Shown one piece after another: positions 22,953 to 31,924 of a stretch of 35,708 nt of DNA (position 1 is the stretch's first letter; every line of letters starts with the position of its first letter). Below the pieces are notes generated by a model. The model was given only the letters and a program-made list of their open reading frames with translations. It did not search any database and was not told the origin of the DNA. A program made the translations under genes and the position numbers. Source of the DNA: Piscibacillus halophilus (GTDB lineage Bacteria; Bacillota; Bacilli; Bacillales; Alkalibacillaceae). The stretch covers positions 1 through 35,708 of the forward strand of contig NZ_FOES01000027.1 in NCBI RefSeq assembly GCF_900110685.1. Direction: 5' to 3'.

Positions 22953-24071
22953 TTATATAGCTTCAATCGCATGATTCACATCGTAATCTTCGATGTTGAG
23001 TTCCATTGTTTTCCCAAGAGTGAGTCTGGCTAGCTCAGCCCCTAAATACGGGCCACTAGTTAATCCTGATGCACCTAATCCATTTGCCACCCATAAGTTT
23101 TTAAAATGTGGGACAGGACCTATCATCGGAAGGAAACCTGGTGTATATGGTCTAAACCCTACTCTTGTTTCCACAATCGAACTATTATCTAAACCTGGGG
23201 CGATTTCTAATGCCTTGCCTAGGATCTCATGAATGGCCCCTGTCGTGTTTCGATAATCAAATTCTACTTCATCAGTTCGGGTTGCCCCTACGACCATTCG
23301 TCCATCACCGAACGACAATAGATAAGCATTATTCGGTGGCATAATCACAGGCCATTTGCTTGTATCTATTCCTGGAATATTTAAGTGAATAATTTGAGCA
23401 CGCTGGTGCGTTACCTTGAATGTTAAACCGAGTGGGGTTAACAGCTGCTTCGACCAGGCACCACTCGTATCCACGATTTTGTCTGCATGAATTGTTTTAC
23501 CATTCACCTCAACACCTACTACCTCATTTGAATCAGTAAATAGATTAGCTGACCCATTCAGGACGTTGGCTCCATTTTTCTTAGCTGCATTTAATAAAGA
23601 ATCGCGCATAGCTCGACCATCTACCCGCGCGCCTCCACTAACGTAAACAGCACCGTAACCATCAGCTAATAGAGGAAAGTACTCTTGCGCTTCGCTTGAA
23701 GACAACAACTCAATATCTCCAATTTCTGGCGCGTCTTCTCGACGTTTTTTGGCTCGTTCGACCATTTTTTCTAGTTTCGTTTGGTCAGTATGTAAACTAA
23801 GTGTTCCGACTTTTTTATAACCTACATCTGTTTCACCATCATCAGTTAAAGCTTCAACGAGTTCAGGGTAATAACGAGCTCCACCCTTCACCATCCGATA
23901 CCAAGCTTTATTACGACGTTGAGATAGCCATGGACAAACAATGCCTGCTGCGGCGTCAGTTGCTTGCCCTAAATCTTTACGGTCAATTAAAGTTACATCT
24001 TCCCCAGCTTTTGCTAAATGATAAGCCGTAGAAGCCCCTAGGATACCGCCACCTATAATTATGATTGACAT
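22953..24071 (-). CDS. FAD-dependent DAO-type oxidoreductase (YurR-like)
   Basis: The 372-residue protein is a DAO-family flavoenzyme, close to glycine oxidase and DadA-type D-amino-acid dehydrogenases. The FAD-binding motif IIIIGGGILGASTAYHLA is at the N-terminus, followed by AAGIVCPWLSQRRNK. The C-terminal FAD-contact block is VGFRPYTPGFLPMIGPV, with NLWVANGLGASGLTSGPYLG. The oxidised amine substrate is not clear. It resembles B. subtilis YurR, which is uncharacterised as far as I know. Start ATG 24071 has GGAGTGA 7 nt upstream; an in-frame GTG at 24080 overlaps that site. No signal peptide is seen. It is divergent from the SLAP-domain gene. Confidence 0.83.
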   Translation of the reverse strand: MSIIIIGGGILGASTAYHLAKAGEDVTLIDRKDLGQATDAAAGIVCPWLSQRRNKAWYRMVKGGARYYPELVEALTDDGETDVGYKKVGTLSLHTDQTKLEKMVERAKKRREDAPEIGDIELLSSSEAQEYFPLLADGYGAVYVSGGARVDGRAMRDSLLNAAKKNGANVLNGSANLFTDSNEVVGVEVNGKTIHADKIVDTSGAWSKQLLTPLGLTFKVTHQRAQIIHLNIPGIDTSKWPVIMPPNNAYLLSFGDGRMVVGATRTDEVEFDYRNTTGAIHEILGKALEIAPGLDNSSIVETRVGFRPYTPGFLPMIGPVPHFKNLWVANGLGASGLTSGPYLGAELARLTLGKTMELNIEDYDVNHAIEAI

Positions 24072-24188
24072 ATGATTCACTCCAACTGTTCATTCAACTC
24101 CATCGTTATTATAGTATACCAAGCTTTAGGTTCAAACCTTTATCCATTATAATGATATCAAATAGAGTTTCCTTTTGGAGGGTGACGC

Positions 24189-24557
24189 ATGCAACAACTT
24201 CAATTTGAAGAAAAATGGGACAAGACCTTATCAGAACAAGACAGACGTAAAATTGAAGAAGTTTTTGACGAAACAAAGGACCATAATGAACTGGACTTCG
24301 AGCCTGTTACATTATGGCATGCAAATAATCATAAAAATGAATTGTTAGTTACTGTACTCTTACACAACCGAGCAACAGAAACGAAATCATTTGAAAACGT
24401 ACACGTTGTATACAAAACTCTAGACGAACCCATAGCAGAACACGACTTCAATGTTCCTCGATTAAACATTCCACCTAATACGAGTATGCCTTGGACGTTT
24501 ATTTTCCCTAATGTAAAAGTGGATGATCCAACCTTAGGAATACTCTTATTTACTTAA
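24189..24557 (+). CDS. SLAP-domain protein
   Basis: The 122-residue protein is a single SLAP domain, known from Bacillales proteins linked to accessory Sec2 and surface proteins. The pattern is clear: WDKTLSEQDRRKIEEVFDET, then TLWHANNHKNELLVTVLLHN and the closing LNIPPNTSMPWTFIFPNVKV. It has no signal peptide and is probably cytoplasmic. The domain's biochemical function is not established. The ribosome binding site GGAGGGTGACGC is strong. Its last 8 bases overlap the end of the convergent desR gene, so no separate terminator is possible between the two. Confidence 0.8.
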   Translation: MQQLQFEEKWDKTLSEQDRRKIEEVFDETKDHNELDFEPVTLWHANNHKNELLVTVLLHNRATETKSFENVHVVYKTLDEPIAEHDFNVPRLNIPPNTSMPWTFIFPNVKVDDPTLGILLFT

Positions 24558-25149
24558 GCCAACCTTTTTCTTTAATTTTCGATACAGCCTCCACACGGTT
24601 CGAGACTTCCAACTTATCAAAGATAACAGAGATATAGTTTCGAACCGTTCCATACGTTAAAAAAAGCTTCTGAGCGATTTCTTTCGTACTCAAGCCTTCA
24701 GCAATTAATTTAATAACCTCTGTTTCACGTTCGGTTAAAGGATTAGGTTCTTCAAACGCAAGGTCGATTAATTCTGGTGCATAAACTTTTTTTCCTTTCA
24801 AAATCGAACGAATGGAATCTGCGAGTTCTTCACTTGGACTATCTTTTAACAAATACCCACTCACCTGAGCTTTTCTCGCTCGTTCAAAATAACCTGATCG
24901 TGCAAAAGTGGTTAAAATGATCGTTTTACAAGGGGCATCTTTCAATTCCTCTGCGGCATCTAGTCCGCTTTTGACAGGCATTTCAATATCCATAATACAA
25001 ATATCAGGATTCAACTGCCTAACTAGTTGTACTACTTCTTCCCCATTTGACGCTTGCCCAACGACTTCCATATCATCTTCTAAATCGAGGAGTGATCCTA
25101 ATGCTCCGAGTAACATTTGTTGATCTTCTGCAATGACTATTTTAATCAT
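24550..25149 (-). CDS. desR: Response regulator DesR
   Basis: The 199-residue NarL/FixJ-type regulator has a receiver domain (MIKIVIAEDQQMLLGALGSL, phospho-acceptor Asp54 in CIMDIEMP, Lys in YLLKDSP) and a C-terminal LuxR-type helix-turn-helix (LTEREVIKLI-like core, EGLSTKEIAQKLFLTYGTVR). Asp54 is the same position as in B. subtilis DesR. Phosphorylated DesR activates the desaturase gene when the membrane becomes too ordered, for example in the cold. The start overlaps the end of desK by 8 nt, so the pair is translationally coupled. Des lies upstream in the same orientation. Confidence 0.93.
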   Translation of the reverse strand: MIKIVIAEDQQMLLGALGSLLDLEDDMEVVGQASNGEEVVQLVRQLNPDICIMDIEMPVKSGLDAAEELKDAPCKTIILTTFARSGYFERARKAQVSGYLLKDSPSEELADSIRSILKGKKVYAPELIDLAFEEPNPLTERETEVIKLIAEGLSTKEIAQKLFLTYGTVRNYISVIFDKLEVSNRVEAVSKIKEKGWLK

Positions 25150-26275
25150 TTAGCTTCCTCCCTTTTGACTGTGCCACATTCGGAATTTTTATCTCTATTT
25201 TGGTTCCATCTTGTGAGCTTAACTTAAATTCACCATTCACAAACTCTAAACGTTCAGTGATTCCCCTTAATCCGTGCCCTTTAGATTGACGGGATTGATT
25301 CATTCCAACTCCATTATCCTGAATGACCAAATTTACACCATCGGAAGATTCTTCTATATTAATCAAACATTGACTCGCCTCACTATGTTTGACAACATTC
25401 GTGACGGCTTCTTTCAAACACATGCTTAACACATCTTCAACTAATGCTGGTGACTGAGTTAACTGTTGATCACCTTCTATGACAATTTCAATTCCAGCTG
25501 CATCTAATAGTTGCTTGACATGTTGAATCTCCTCATCTAACTTCGCTCCGCGCATATCCGAAAGCATATCTCGCACTTCTTTCAATGCCGTTCTGGCCGT
25601 TTTATGAATATCGGTAATCTCACTTTTAGCTTTTAACGAATCACGGTCAATGAGCCTTTTCGCTAAGTCACTTTTTAACCCGATTAATGATAGCTTTTGA
25701 CCTAACGTATCGTGTAAGTCACGAGCAATACGCTGCCGTTCTTCATATATTAAAAGCTGTGAAATTTTTTCATTCGCATCGACCAATTGAGCTTCTAATT
25801 TCTGCCGTTTTAAACGGTTATATGTATTGATCGGTAATAAAATAACCCCTAAGATCGCAATGACGATAAACGGTAACTGATATTGAAATAGCTCCTCTTG
25901 GGTTAAAACACTGAAACCAGCTGCCGCAATCGTTGTTACAATATGAACGACGTAAAGGGTAATAAACCCACCTTTATGCTTCACGTTTCCAATAAAAAAC
26001 GCTAAAAACAAGGCAAAGTATACATATCCGTAAACTAATGACATTCCAATACTGATTAACATCATGATGGATACGCAAACATATAATAACCATCCATTTT
26101 GTAAAAACGATAAACGATAGGCAGCAAAAAAGATTAATATCAGAATCGTTCCTATAATGCTCTCAAGCAGAGAGGTTGATCGAAATATAAAATAAAATGG
26201 CAACAAACTAAAAATGATCCAAGCATATATACTTAAACTAATATTCTTCGGAAAAATATTATACCAATTCTGCAT
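25142..26275 (-). CDS. desK: Membrane thermosensor histidine kinase DesK
   Basis: The 377-residue kinase has five or so membrane segments in the first 150 residues, then a HisKA_3 dimerisation helix and an HATPase domain. The phospho-acceptor is His188 in ERQRIARDLHDTLGQ, the same number as in B. subtilis DesK. N-box NVVKHSEA and G1 motif IQDNGVGMN are intact. DesK senses bilayer thickness and order: at low temperature it phosphorylates DesR, and when warm it acts as phosphatase. A TATAAT at 26308 and a terminator after des suggest that desKR has its own promoter. Length and architecture match B. subtilis. Confidence 0.93.
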   Translation of the reverse strand: MQNWYNIFPKNISLSIYAWIIFSLLPFYFIFRSTSLLESIIGTILILIFFAAYRLSFLQNGWLLYVCVSIMMLISIGMSLVYGYVYFALFLAFFIGNVKHKGGFITLYVVHIVTTIAAAGFSVLTQEELFQYQLPFIVIAILGVILLPINTYNRLKRQKLEAQLVDANEKISQLLIYEERQRIARDLHDTLGQKLSLIGLKSDLAKRLIDRDSLKAKSEITDIHKTARTALKEVRDMLSDMRGAKLDEEIQHVKQLLDAAGIEIVIEGDQQLTQSPALVEDVLSMCLKEAVTNVVKHSEASQCLINIEESSDGVNLVIQDNGVGMNQSRQSKGHGLRGITERLEFVNGEFKLSSQDGTKIEIKIPNVAQSKGRKLND

Positions 26276-26307
26276 ATAATGAATGTCCTTTCTTAACGAT
26301 TGCTCTC

Positions 26308-26313
26308 ATTATA
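26308..26313 (-). promoter_or_regulatory. Candidate -10 of a desKR promoter
   Basis: A perfect TATAAT on the minus strand lies just after the des terminator and 33 nt before the desK ATG. The -35 region is weak. B. subtilis also transcribes desKR separately from des. Confidence 0.4.
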
Positions 26314-26320
26314 CCAAAGA

Positions 26321-26351
26321 AAAAGCCTTCAATTAAAAACTGAAGGCTTTT
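26321..26351 (-). terminator. Terminator of des
   Basis: Perfect 11-bp arms AAAAGCCTTCA (26321-26331) and TGAAGGCTTTT (26341-26351) are followed on the minus strand by TTCTTT, between des and desK. Confidence 0.75.
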
Positions 26352-26359
26352 CAAGTCGT

Positions 26360-27400
26360 TTATACACTTTCTTTATGCTTTAAAGAGATATTTTGAGTTG
26401 ATTGATTTAATAATGGCTTAACCTCTTTAAAACTTACGAATTTTTTCTCATCTTCATCAAATAACCTAAATCGAATTGATTTTAAGCTTGATTTCATGGT
26501 AATCGTAGTCGCTTGTTGCAATGGTGGTGTTGTTTCATGTACATCTTCTAAATAATAGTTAGGAACTTTTGGACTTAAATGGTGCACATGGTGATAACCA
26601 ATGTTACCCGTAATCCATTGTAAAACGCGTGGAAGTTTATAATAAGAACTTCCATCAATGGCCGCTTTGACATAGTCCCAATCTTCTTCATCTTCAAAGT
26701 AAGAGTCTTCGAATTGGTGCTGCACATAAAATAACCAAATTCCTAAGCTCCCGGAGACAAACATAATCGGAAGGTGAACTAATAAAAAGCTTTGCCAACC
26801 AACGAGTAGGATTAGAATAGCCGAAAGTGCAACAATGGATACATTCGTTAAATACGTGTTACGAATTTCTTTTTTCTTTGCGTCTTTACGATTCATTCGA
26901 TTGGACACTAAGAATAAGTAAAGTGGTCCTAACACGAACATCACAAACGGATTCCGATAGAGACGATACTGAAGACGTTCAAGTTTTGACGCTTTGACAT
27001 ATTCTTTCACCGTCATGATCCATACATCACCTGTACCTCGCTTATCTAAATTACTACTTGTGGCATGGTGAATTGAGTGCTCACGCTTCCATTTCTCATA
27101 AGGAAACATTGTGATGATCCCGGTGATTGTTCCAATAAAATGGTTCAGTTTTCTATTTTTAAAGAATGAGCCATGACAACAATCATGGAAAATAATAAAT
27201 GTTCTTACGACAAACCCTGCTGCTACCACTGAACAAGCCAATGATAACCAAATGGAAACGGATAGAGATGCGTAAGCTAAAAACCATAAAATAAACACGG
27301 GTGGTATCGTATTAATCATTTGCCAAACACTTGCTTTTGTATCTGATTGCTCAAATTGTTTTATACTCTTTTTTAGTTGTGCTAATTTTGAATGTCCCAT
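26360..27400 (-). CDS. des: Acyl-lipid desaturase Des
   Basis: The 346-residue membrane enzyme is a phospholipid acyl-chain desaturase that restores fluidity in the cold. Its three histidine boxes, which hold the di-iron centre, are HDCCH (72-76), HSIHH (108-112) and HHVHH (near 270). IFHDCCHGSFFKNRK, HHATSSNLDKRGTGD and NIGYHHVHHLSPKVPNY are nearly the same as in B. subtilis Des, which makes a delta-5 double bond. Membrane segments lie near 33-72, 90-101 and 175-225. Start ATG 27400 has AAGGAGG 6 nt upstream; the longer frame to 27421 includes that site. Palindromic TGACA/TGTCA sequences upstream are probable DesR sites. Confidence 0.95.
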   Translation of the reverse strand: MGHSKLAQLKKSIKQFEQSDTKASVWQMINTIPPVFILWFLAYASLSVSIWLSLACSVVAAGFVVRTFIIFHDCCHGSFFKNRKLNHFIGTITGIITMFPYEKWKREHSIHHATSSNLDKRGTGDVWIMTVKEYVKASKLERLQYRLYRNPFVMFVLGPLYLFLVSNRMNRKDAKKKEIRNTYLTNVSIVALSAILILLVGWQSFLLVHLPIMFVSGSLGIWLFYVQHQFEDSYFEDEEDWDYVKAAIDGSSYYKLPRVLQWITGNIGYHHVHHLSPKVPNYYLEDVHETTPPLQQATTITMKSSLKSIRFRLFDEDEKKFVSFKEVKPLLNQSTQNISLKHKESV

Positions 27401-27461
27401 TATTAGCCTCCTTGAAACCAATCTTTAATACCTAGTCTTAATTTTAAATAAACAATCACAT

Positions 27462-27607
27462 TGACAGAAGTCATGAACGTCAACAGTTTTTACTTACATT
27501 TGTCATATTGACATGCGAGGTATTTATATTGTTTCAAGGGAATGGCGACTTATTAGCGTTTAAAGCAAGTCATGGCAAACATCAATACAAGATAGTGACA
27601 TTTGTCA
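27462..27607 (-). promoter_or_regulatory. Candidate DesR-binding palindromes upstream of des
   Basis: Three palindromes share the half-site TGAC(A): TGACAGAAGTCA (27462-27473), TGTCATATTGACA (27501-27513) and TGACATTTGTCA (27596-27607). The first two are within about 115 bp of the des start, as expected for an activator site near the -35 region. The third is closer to the M42 peptidase side. The assignment to DesR is inferred from position and symmetry. Confidence 0.45.
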
Positions 27608-27676
27608 TAGGTTAGAAGAAATTATTACCAACACTGTTATAAACTTGGTACCTTTCGTATTGAGTCTCTACAACAA

Positions 27677-28750
27677 TTAAATAAAATCCAAATTCCCCCA
27701 CTGGCCGTTTTCTTCTACTAATGCTTTTAATAGCCTAAAACCTTGTTCAAAGTCATTTAAATCAGCGACTTCGACTGGAGAATGAGAATAACGTCTAGGA
27801 ATCGTAATGGCACCAGCTAGGATTCCCTCTCGTTCTAAATGAACCGCTGATACATCGGTTGTTGCCCCGGGTAAAACGGCTAGCTGATAAGGAATATCTT
27901 CACGCTCAGCATAGTCGATAATTAATTTTTTCATTTGTGGAGCCATAATATTTCCTCTAATTGAACTACCTGCAAGGGCAGGAATAATTGGACCTTTGCT
28001 AATTCCTAGTGGGATCGATCCTACACTATCTGGAGTGTCTGCACACGGAATCGTATCTAATACGATCGCATAATCCGGGTTTATTTTATAGGTCGCCACT
28101 TTTGCTCCTCTTAGGCCAACCTCTTCTTGTACTGTTACAACTCCAACGATCGTGCCTTTAAAATTCCGATGTTGGAGCGATTTAAATAATTCAATTAATA
28201 AAACACAACAACTTCGGTTGTCGATCGCTTTACCGCATATCAGATCTTCATTTGTAAATTGATCCATGTCACTTATGTATGTAATAGGGTCCCCTATTTG
28301 AATGCCCATCTTCAGTACTTCATCCTTAGATTTTGCTCCAACGTCCACATAAAGCTCATGAATGGAAGGCTGGCGTTTTCTCTCTTCAGGGGTTTGAAGA
28401 TGACCAGCTTTTACTCCTATTACTCCAAAGTGTCCATTCACATTAACTTTACGACCGACAAGTAACGACTCAAGAACTCCACCCGTTTTTTCTATACGCA
28501 AAAATCCGTGATCATCTATATTTTGAACGATACAGCCAATTTCATCTGAATGTGCTGACACCATCGTCGTTGGACCAGGGTCTTGACCTTGTATATAAGC
28601 ATATACATTACCCATTTGATCGACTTCTACTTGATCTGATAATGGTTCAAATGCAGAACGTAGAGCCTCAACAACTTTCATTTCTTGTCCTGGAGTCCCC
28701 TGAATAATAGCCAATTCTTTTAGTTGATTTAAAAAAATATTTTTCTCCAT
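27677..28750 (-). CDS. M42 family metallo-aminopeptidase
   Basis: The 357-residue protein belongs to the M42 family of dodecameric, tetrahedral aminopeptidases (glutamyl aminopeptidase PepA, YsdC and relatives). All metal-site residues are visible: His67 in VSAHSDEIG, Asp177 in KAIDNRS, Glu209/Glu210 in VQEEVGLRGA (acid/base and metal), Asp232 in VLDTIP, and a C-terminal His in RYSHSPVE. It degrades short peptides in the cytoplasm. Start ATG 28750 (MEKNIFLNQL) has AGGAGG upstream; the frame running back to 28822 lacks a site. It is divergent from the acetamidase gene with about 125 bp between, and monocistronic. Confidence 0.88.
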   Translation of the reverse strand: MEKNIFLNQLKELAIIQGTPGQEMKVVEALRSAFEPLSDQVEVDQMGNVYAYIQGQDPGPTTMVSAHSDEIGCIVQNIDDHGFLRIEKTGGVLESLLVGRKVNVNGHFGVIGVKAGHLQTPEERKRQPSIHELYVDVGAKSKDEVLKMGIQIGDPITYISDMDQFTNEDLICGKAIDNRSCCVLLIELFKSLQHRNFKGTIVGVVTVQEEVGLRGAKVATYKINPDYAIVLDTIPCADTPDSVGSIPLGISKGPIIPALAGSSIRGNIMAPQMKKLIIDYAEREDIPYQLAVLPGATTDVSAVHLEREGILAGAITIPRRYSHSPVEVADLNDFEQGFRLLKALVEENGQWGNLDFI

Positions 28751-28875
28751 CTGTCTCCTCCTATTTGTTTGAATATTTTTATTAATTTTGACATAATTAT
28801 TTTTACTAGACAATAGAAACACTTTAATAGATTACAAGAATAAAGAACACAATCTTAGAGATGGAGTGAAGGAAT

Positions 28876-29811
28876 ATGATTCATAAATTAGACTTAAAAT
28901 CGGAGAATCTCCATAGAACTTTTGATCACTCTTATAAACCGATCTTAACCATTGAATCAGGAGACACCGTTCAATTAACCACTCCAGACATTCAATGGGG
29001 TTACTCCAAAGAAAAAGGTGAACCGAAGATTAAATTCGATTCAAGAGAGAAAGAAGATGTTAATGGACATCCCATCATTGGTCCAATTCAAGTCAAAGGG
29101 GCAAAAAAAGGAATGGTCCTAGAAGCTCGAATAAACGACTTAATTCCCGGTTGGTATGGTACCAATTGGGCAGGTGGCTTTAAAAGCTGGCAAAATGATC
29201 AGCTCGGCTTGACGAATAAAGATAAAGTCCAGCTAGATTGGGAACTAGATATAAGCACCATGACGGGCACTACCAAAATCGGTGACAGAGAATTACATAT
29301 TGGCCTTCAACCTTTTATGGGATTGATGGGTGTAGCCCCTGCTGAGCCTGGAGTCCATATAACAGCTCCACCTCGTTACTGCGGAGGAAATATAGACTGT
29401 AAAGAACTCGTCAGGGGAAGTAGTCTCTTTTTACCGATTGCGGTTGATGGTGCATTATTCTCTGTAGGGGACGGCCATGCTGCGCAAGGAGACGGAGAAG
29501 TGTCAGGAACAGCGATCGAAGCTCCAATGGATTTAGTTGACATTACTTTAAAAGTCCATGATGACATGAACTTGACCATGCCTCGCGCGTGGACACCAGC
29601 AGGCTGGGTAACGTTCGGATTTGATGAAGACTTAAATGAAGCAACCGCTACTTCACTAGATGAAATGATTCAACTGATTCAAAAGTTATACGATGTCAAG
29701 AAAACAGAAGCGACTGCACTAGCCAGCACTGTTGTCGACCTTAGAATCACACAAGTCGTGAATGGATCAAAAGGGGCTCATGCCGTGTTACCACACGGGG
29801 CCATCCGTTAA
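28876..29811 (+). CDS. Acetamidase/formamidase family amidohydrolase
   Basis: The 311-residue protein matches the FmdA/AmdA family (PF03069), which releases ammonia from formamide, acetamide or related short amides. Family marks are SGDTVQLTTPDIQWGY near the N-terminus, GPIQVKGAKKGMVLEARIND, PPRYCGGNIDCKEL, the metal-associated SVGDGHAAQGDGEVSG block and MPRAWTPAGWVTFGF. The substrate is uncertain, since many members are annotated only by family. It would supply nitrogen from amides in the cytoplasm. GGAGTGAAGGA precedes the ATG and a terminator follows its stop codon, so it is a single gene. Confidence 0.85.
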   Translation: MIHKLDLKSENLHRTFDHSYKPILTIESGDTVQLTTPDIQWGYSKEKGEPKIKFDSREKEDVNGHPIIGPIQVKGAKKGMVLEARINDLIPGWYGTNWAGGFKSWQNDQLGLTNKDKVQLDWELDISTMTGTTKIGDRELHIGLQPFMGLMGVAPAEPGVHITAPPRYCGGNIDCKELVRGSSLFLPIAVDGALFSVGDGHAAQGDGEVSGTAIEAPMDLVDITLKVHDDMNLTMPRAWTPAGWVTFGFDEDLNEATATSLDEMIQLIQKLYDVKKTEATALASTVVDLRITQVVNGSKGAHAVLPHGAIR

Positions 29812-29829
29812 AGCTATATACTATACTTA

Positions 29830-29862
29830 AAAACCAACTCTAGCATGATGAATTGGTTTTTT
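29830..29862 (+). terminator. Terminator of the amidase gene
   Basis: AAAACCAA (29830-29837) pairs with TTGGTTTT (29853-29860), followed by TT. The A/T-rich flanks would also allow termination of the convergent gene ending at 29867. Confidence 0.7.
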
Positions 29863-29866
29863 ATGT

Positions 29867-30418
29867 TCAATTTGGTGAACCTGGTGGATAGTAATACGGT
29901 GGGACTTTAATCCAACCACGTTTTCGCATGAGAGTTTTTAATGTTGTTCCAAACGTCACCCATTCCGAAAAAAACTGAAGCCACATCATTCCGATGTCCC
30001 CTCTTATTGAGTCAGCTTGTGCTTTAGCACATTCCCTCATACATGCTACTAACTTAAAAGCAATTCCGTTTACGATTTCATCATCAGTCAGCTTAACTCC
30101 TAAAGGAATATCATTGGGTTCTGAAGTTGGTTTTGATGATGTTACGTCTGGTAATGGTATGCCCTCATTTTTCATAAATTGGCCTAACCTTTGTACTTGT
30201 CCTTCACAAATCTTTACTACATCATTAAGCATCTCTTTGACCTCATCATCTACGGTGGTGTTTAAGCCAATCTCCTCATAACGAATAAACTCTTCCATCA
30301 TCGTCATATATTTCCAACAATCACCAACTTCTATCACATGTAAGGGAGACTTGGGTTCTTCTACATTATCTACAGTTTGTTTTAAATAATTCCAAACCGC
30401 TTCAAAAGGGTTAGACAA
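29867..30418 (-). CDS. DUF3231 family protein (half-length)
   Basis: The 183-residue protein resembles DUF3231, a Bacillaceae family of helical, ferritin-like proteins. Visible blocks are PLHVIEVGDCWKYMTMMEEF, NGIAFKLVACMRECAKAQAD and a C-terminal RKRGWIKVPPYYYPPG. Many family members are tandem copies of about 330 residues, while this one has a single unit. The cysteines in VGDCW and ACMREC are striking; no metal site can be assigned with certainty. The role is unknown, although relatives are often sporulation-associated. A TTG start (30418) is preferred because AGGAGG lies 8 nt before it; a GTG at 30427 is part of that site. Confidence 0.72.
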   Translation of the reverse strand: MSNPFEAVWNYLKQTVDNVEEPKSPLHVIEVGDCWKYMTMMEEFIRYEEIGLNTTVDDEVKEMLNDVVKICEGQVQRLGQFMKNEGIPLPDVTSSKPTSEPNDIPLGVKLTDDEIVNGIAFKLVACMRECAKAQADSIRGDIGMMWLQFFSEWVTFGTTLKTLMRKRGWIKVPPYYYPPGSPN

Positions 30419-30511
30419 TTGTTTCACCTCCTATACATATCATGCCTTTTGATAACTAAATAATGTAAAAAATTCACAACTTGATAAAATAAAGGTACCT
30501 TTTCCAACAAA

Positions 30512-30545
30512 AAAATTCCTGAAAGGAAAACCTTTCAGGAATTTT
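30512..30545 (-). terminator. Terminator of the M14 carboxypeptidase gene
   Basis: A perfect 15-bp stem AAAATTCCTGAAAGG (30512-30526) with CCTTTCAGGAATTTT (30531-30545) and an AAAA loop is followed on the minus strand by TTGTTGG. It directly follows the stop codon at 30551. Confidence 0.85.
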
Positions 30546-30550
30546 CTCTA

Positions 30551-31744
30551 TTATCGTTCAGTAGCCGGGATTTCATCATATAAACTAGGGTCGATATCGT
30601 AAACGGATTGATCAGCTACACTTTCAATGATACCGTACAGGCCAGTTTCTACAGCTTTAACTAATTGACCTTTTTTCTTTTGACCGAAATTTTGGGTTTG
30701 CCCGGTTACTTCAAATAGCACAGACCCACTACCATTTAAAGCAAATGAACCTAGCGCAGTTCCAGGAAGATCTAAGTCCTGAGGATATAGTGAAATATGA
30801 TTAAATATAGAGTTCCCAACATCTTGTAAGGCGTCATATGCTGCCACGTTTAACTGTTTTGCGAACTCGCCATCATAAACATCTTGGTACTCACTATATT
30901 TTTCACCTTCATCTGTGTTAGGGTCTGGGACAAAGACACCAGATAGAGAAAGTGTAACTTCATCTTCTGTTCCCTCGACATAATACTGACCTTGGTGGTG
31001 AAGATCAATAAACACATCAACATTTCCAAACTCTTCTTGCGCTTCTTTATAAATATCTCTCACCGTTTGTGCTTCAGGTGTAATAAACCAACCTGGGCTA
31101 GCAGAATTTCCTGGAAAATCACTAGCTTGTGGCTCGTAATTTAGGTCTGGATTAAAATCACGATTAACATCAAATCCAGGGTTTGAAGCATAATCCCAAT
31201 ATTCATTTACATAAGTATAATAATTCCAAGATGGTGATGCTTCTTCTAATTGCGGAAACTCTTGAACCACTTCATCCCAAGATAATTCATTCCCTCTACG
31301 GTTAGCTTCTGACGCATCAGGGTTCATCATCGGAACCGCAATGATGGTGAGCTCTTCACGTAATTGTTGATATTTTGGGGAATTATTCGTCGCAATTTGT
31401 TTAAGCATATTCACCAATGCGACCGTTCCAGTTTTTTCATTACCGTGAATCTCACTTTGAATCATCACTACTTTGTCACCATGACCAACTGTCGCTTTAT
31501 AAATCTCTAACCCTTGGTTCGAATAACCAGCTACTTCAAGGTCTAATTCTCCATGACTAGTCTGCTCAATTTGCTGAAGCTTTTGTGATAACTCATCATG
31601 ATCCACAAAACCTGAAACCGAATAAATCTGCTGATCAGGCGTTCCCGGTGACATATCCGCTGAAGCAGCAGACGGCATTAACAAACTTGCCCCTACCAAC
31701 ACAGAACTACATAGCCATACAAAACGTTTACGCTTTTTCGACAT
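30551..31744 (-). CDS. Secreted M14 family zinc carboxypeptidase
   Basis: The 397-residue protein has a signal peptide (KKRKRFVWLCSSVLVGASLL, cleavage probably after ASA near 29) and an M14 carboxypeptidase domain. Zinc ligands are His100 and Glu103 in EIHGNEKTG and a third His near 249 in FIDLHHQG. Asn194-Arg195 in DVNRDFNPD bind the substrate carboxylate, and a Glu in LFEVTGQT near residue 350 is the likely catalytic base. It would trim C-terminal residues from peptides outside the cell. The mature domain is very acidic (many Asp/Glu), as in halophile exoenzymes. Start ATG 31744 has GAGGAGGG upstream, and the gene has a strong terminator. Confidence 0.88.
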   Translation of the reverse strand: MSKKRKRFVWLCSSVLVGASLLMPSAASADMSPGTPDQQIYSVSGFVDHDELSQKLQQIEQTSHGELDLEVAGYSNQGLEIYKATVGHGDKVVMIQSEIHGNEKTGTVALVNMLKQIATNNSPKYQQLREELTIIAVPMMNPDASEANRRGNELSWDEVVQEFPQLEEASPSWNYYTYVNEYWDYASNPGFDVNRDFNPDLNYEPQASDFPGNSASPGWFITPEAQTVRDIYKEAQEEFGNVDVFIDLHHQGQYYVEGTEDEVTLSLSGVFVPDPNTDEGEKYSEYQDVYDGEFAKQLNVAAYDALQDVGNSIFNHISLYPQDLDLPGTALGSFALNGSGSVLFEVTGQTQNFGQKKKGQLVKAVETGLYGIIESVADQSVYDIDPSLYDEIPATER

Positions 31745-31924
31745 AGAATCCCTCCTCAATATTTTGTTTTAACCTATTCTGAAATTTGTCGAAAAACTCC
31801 TTCAATTTTCCGAATATTGAAACATTAGTCGGATACAAATAAGAAATTTGATTTATTATGGAAAGTTTTTCATCTAATCGGTTTAGCTTATGGTATATTA
31901 ATTAAAAAGATCGGAGGGTTTCTA

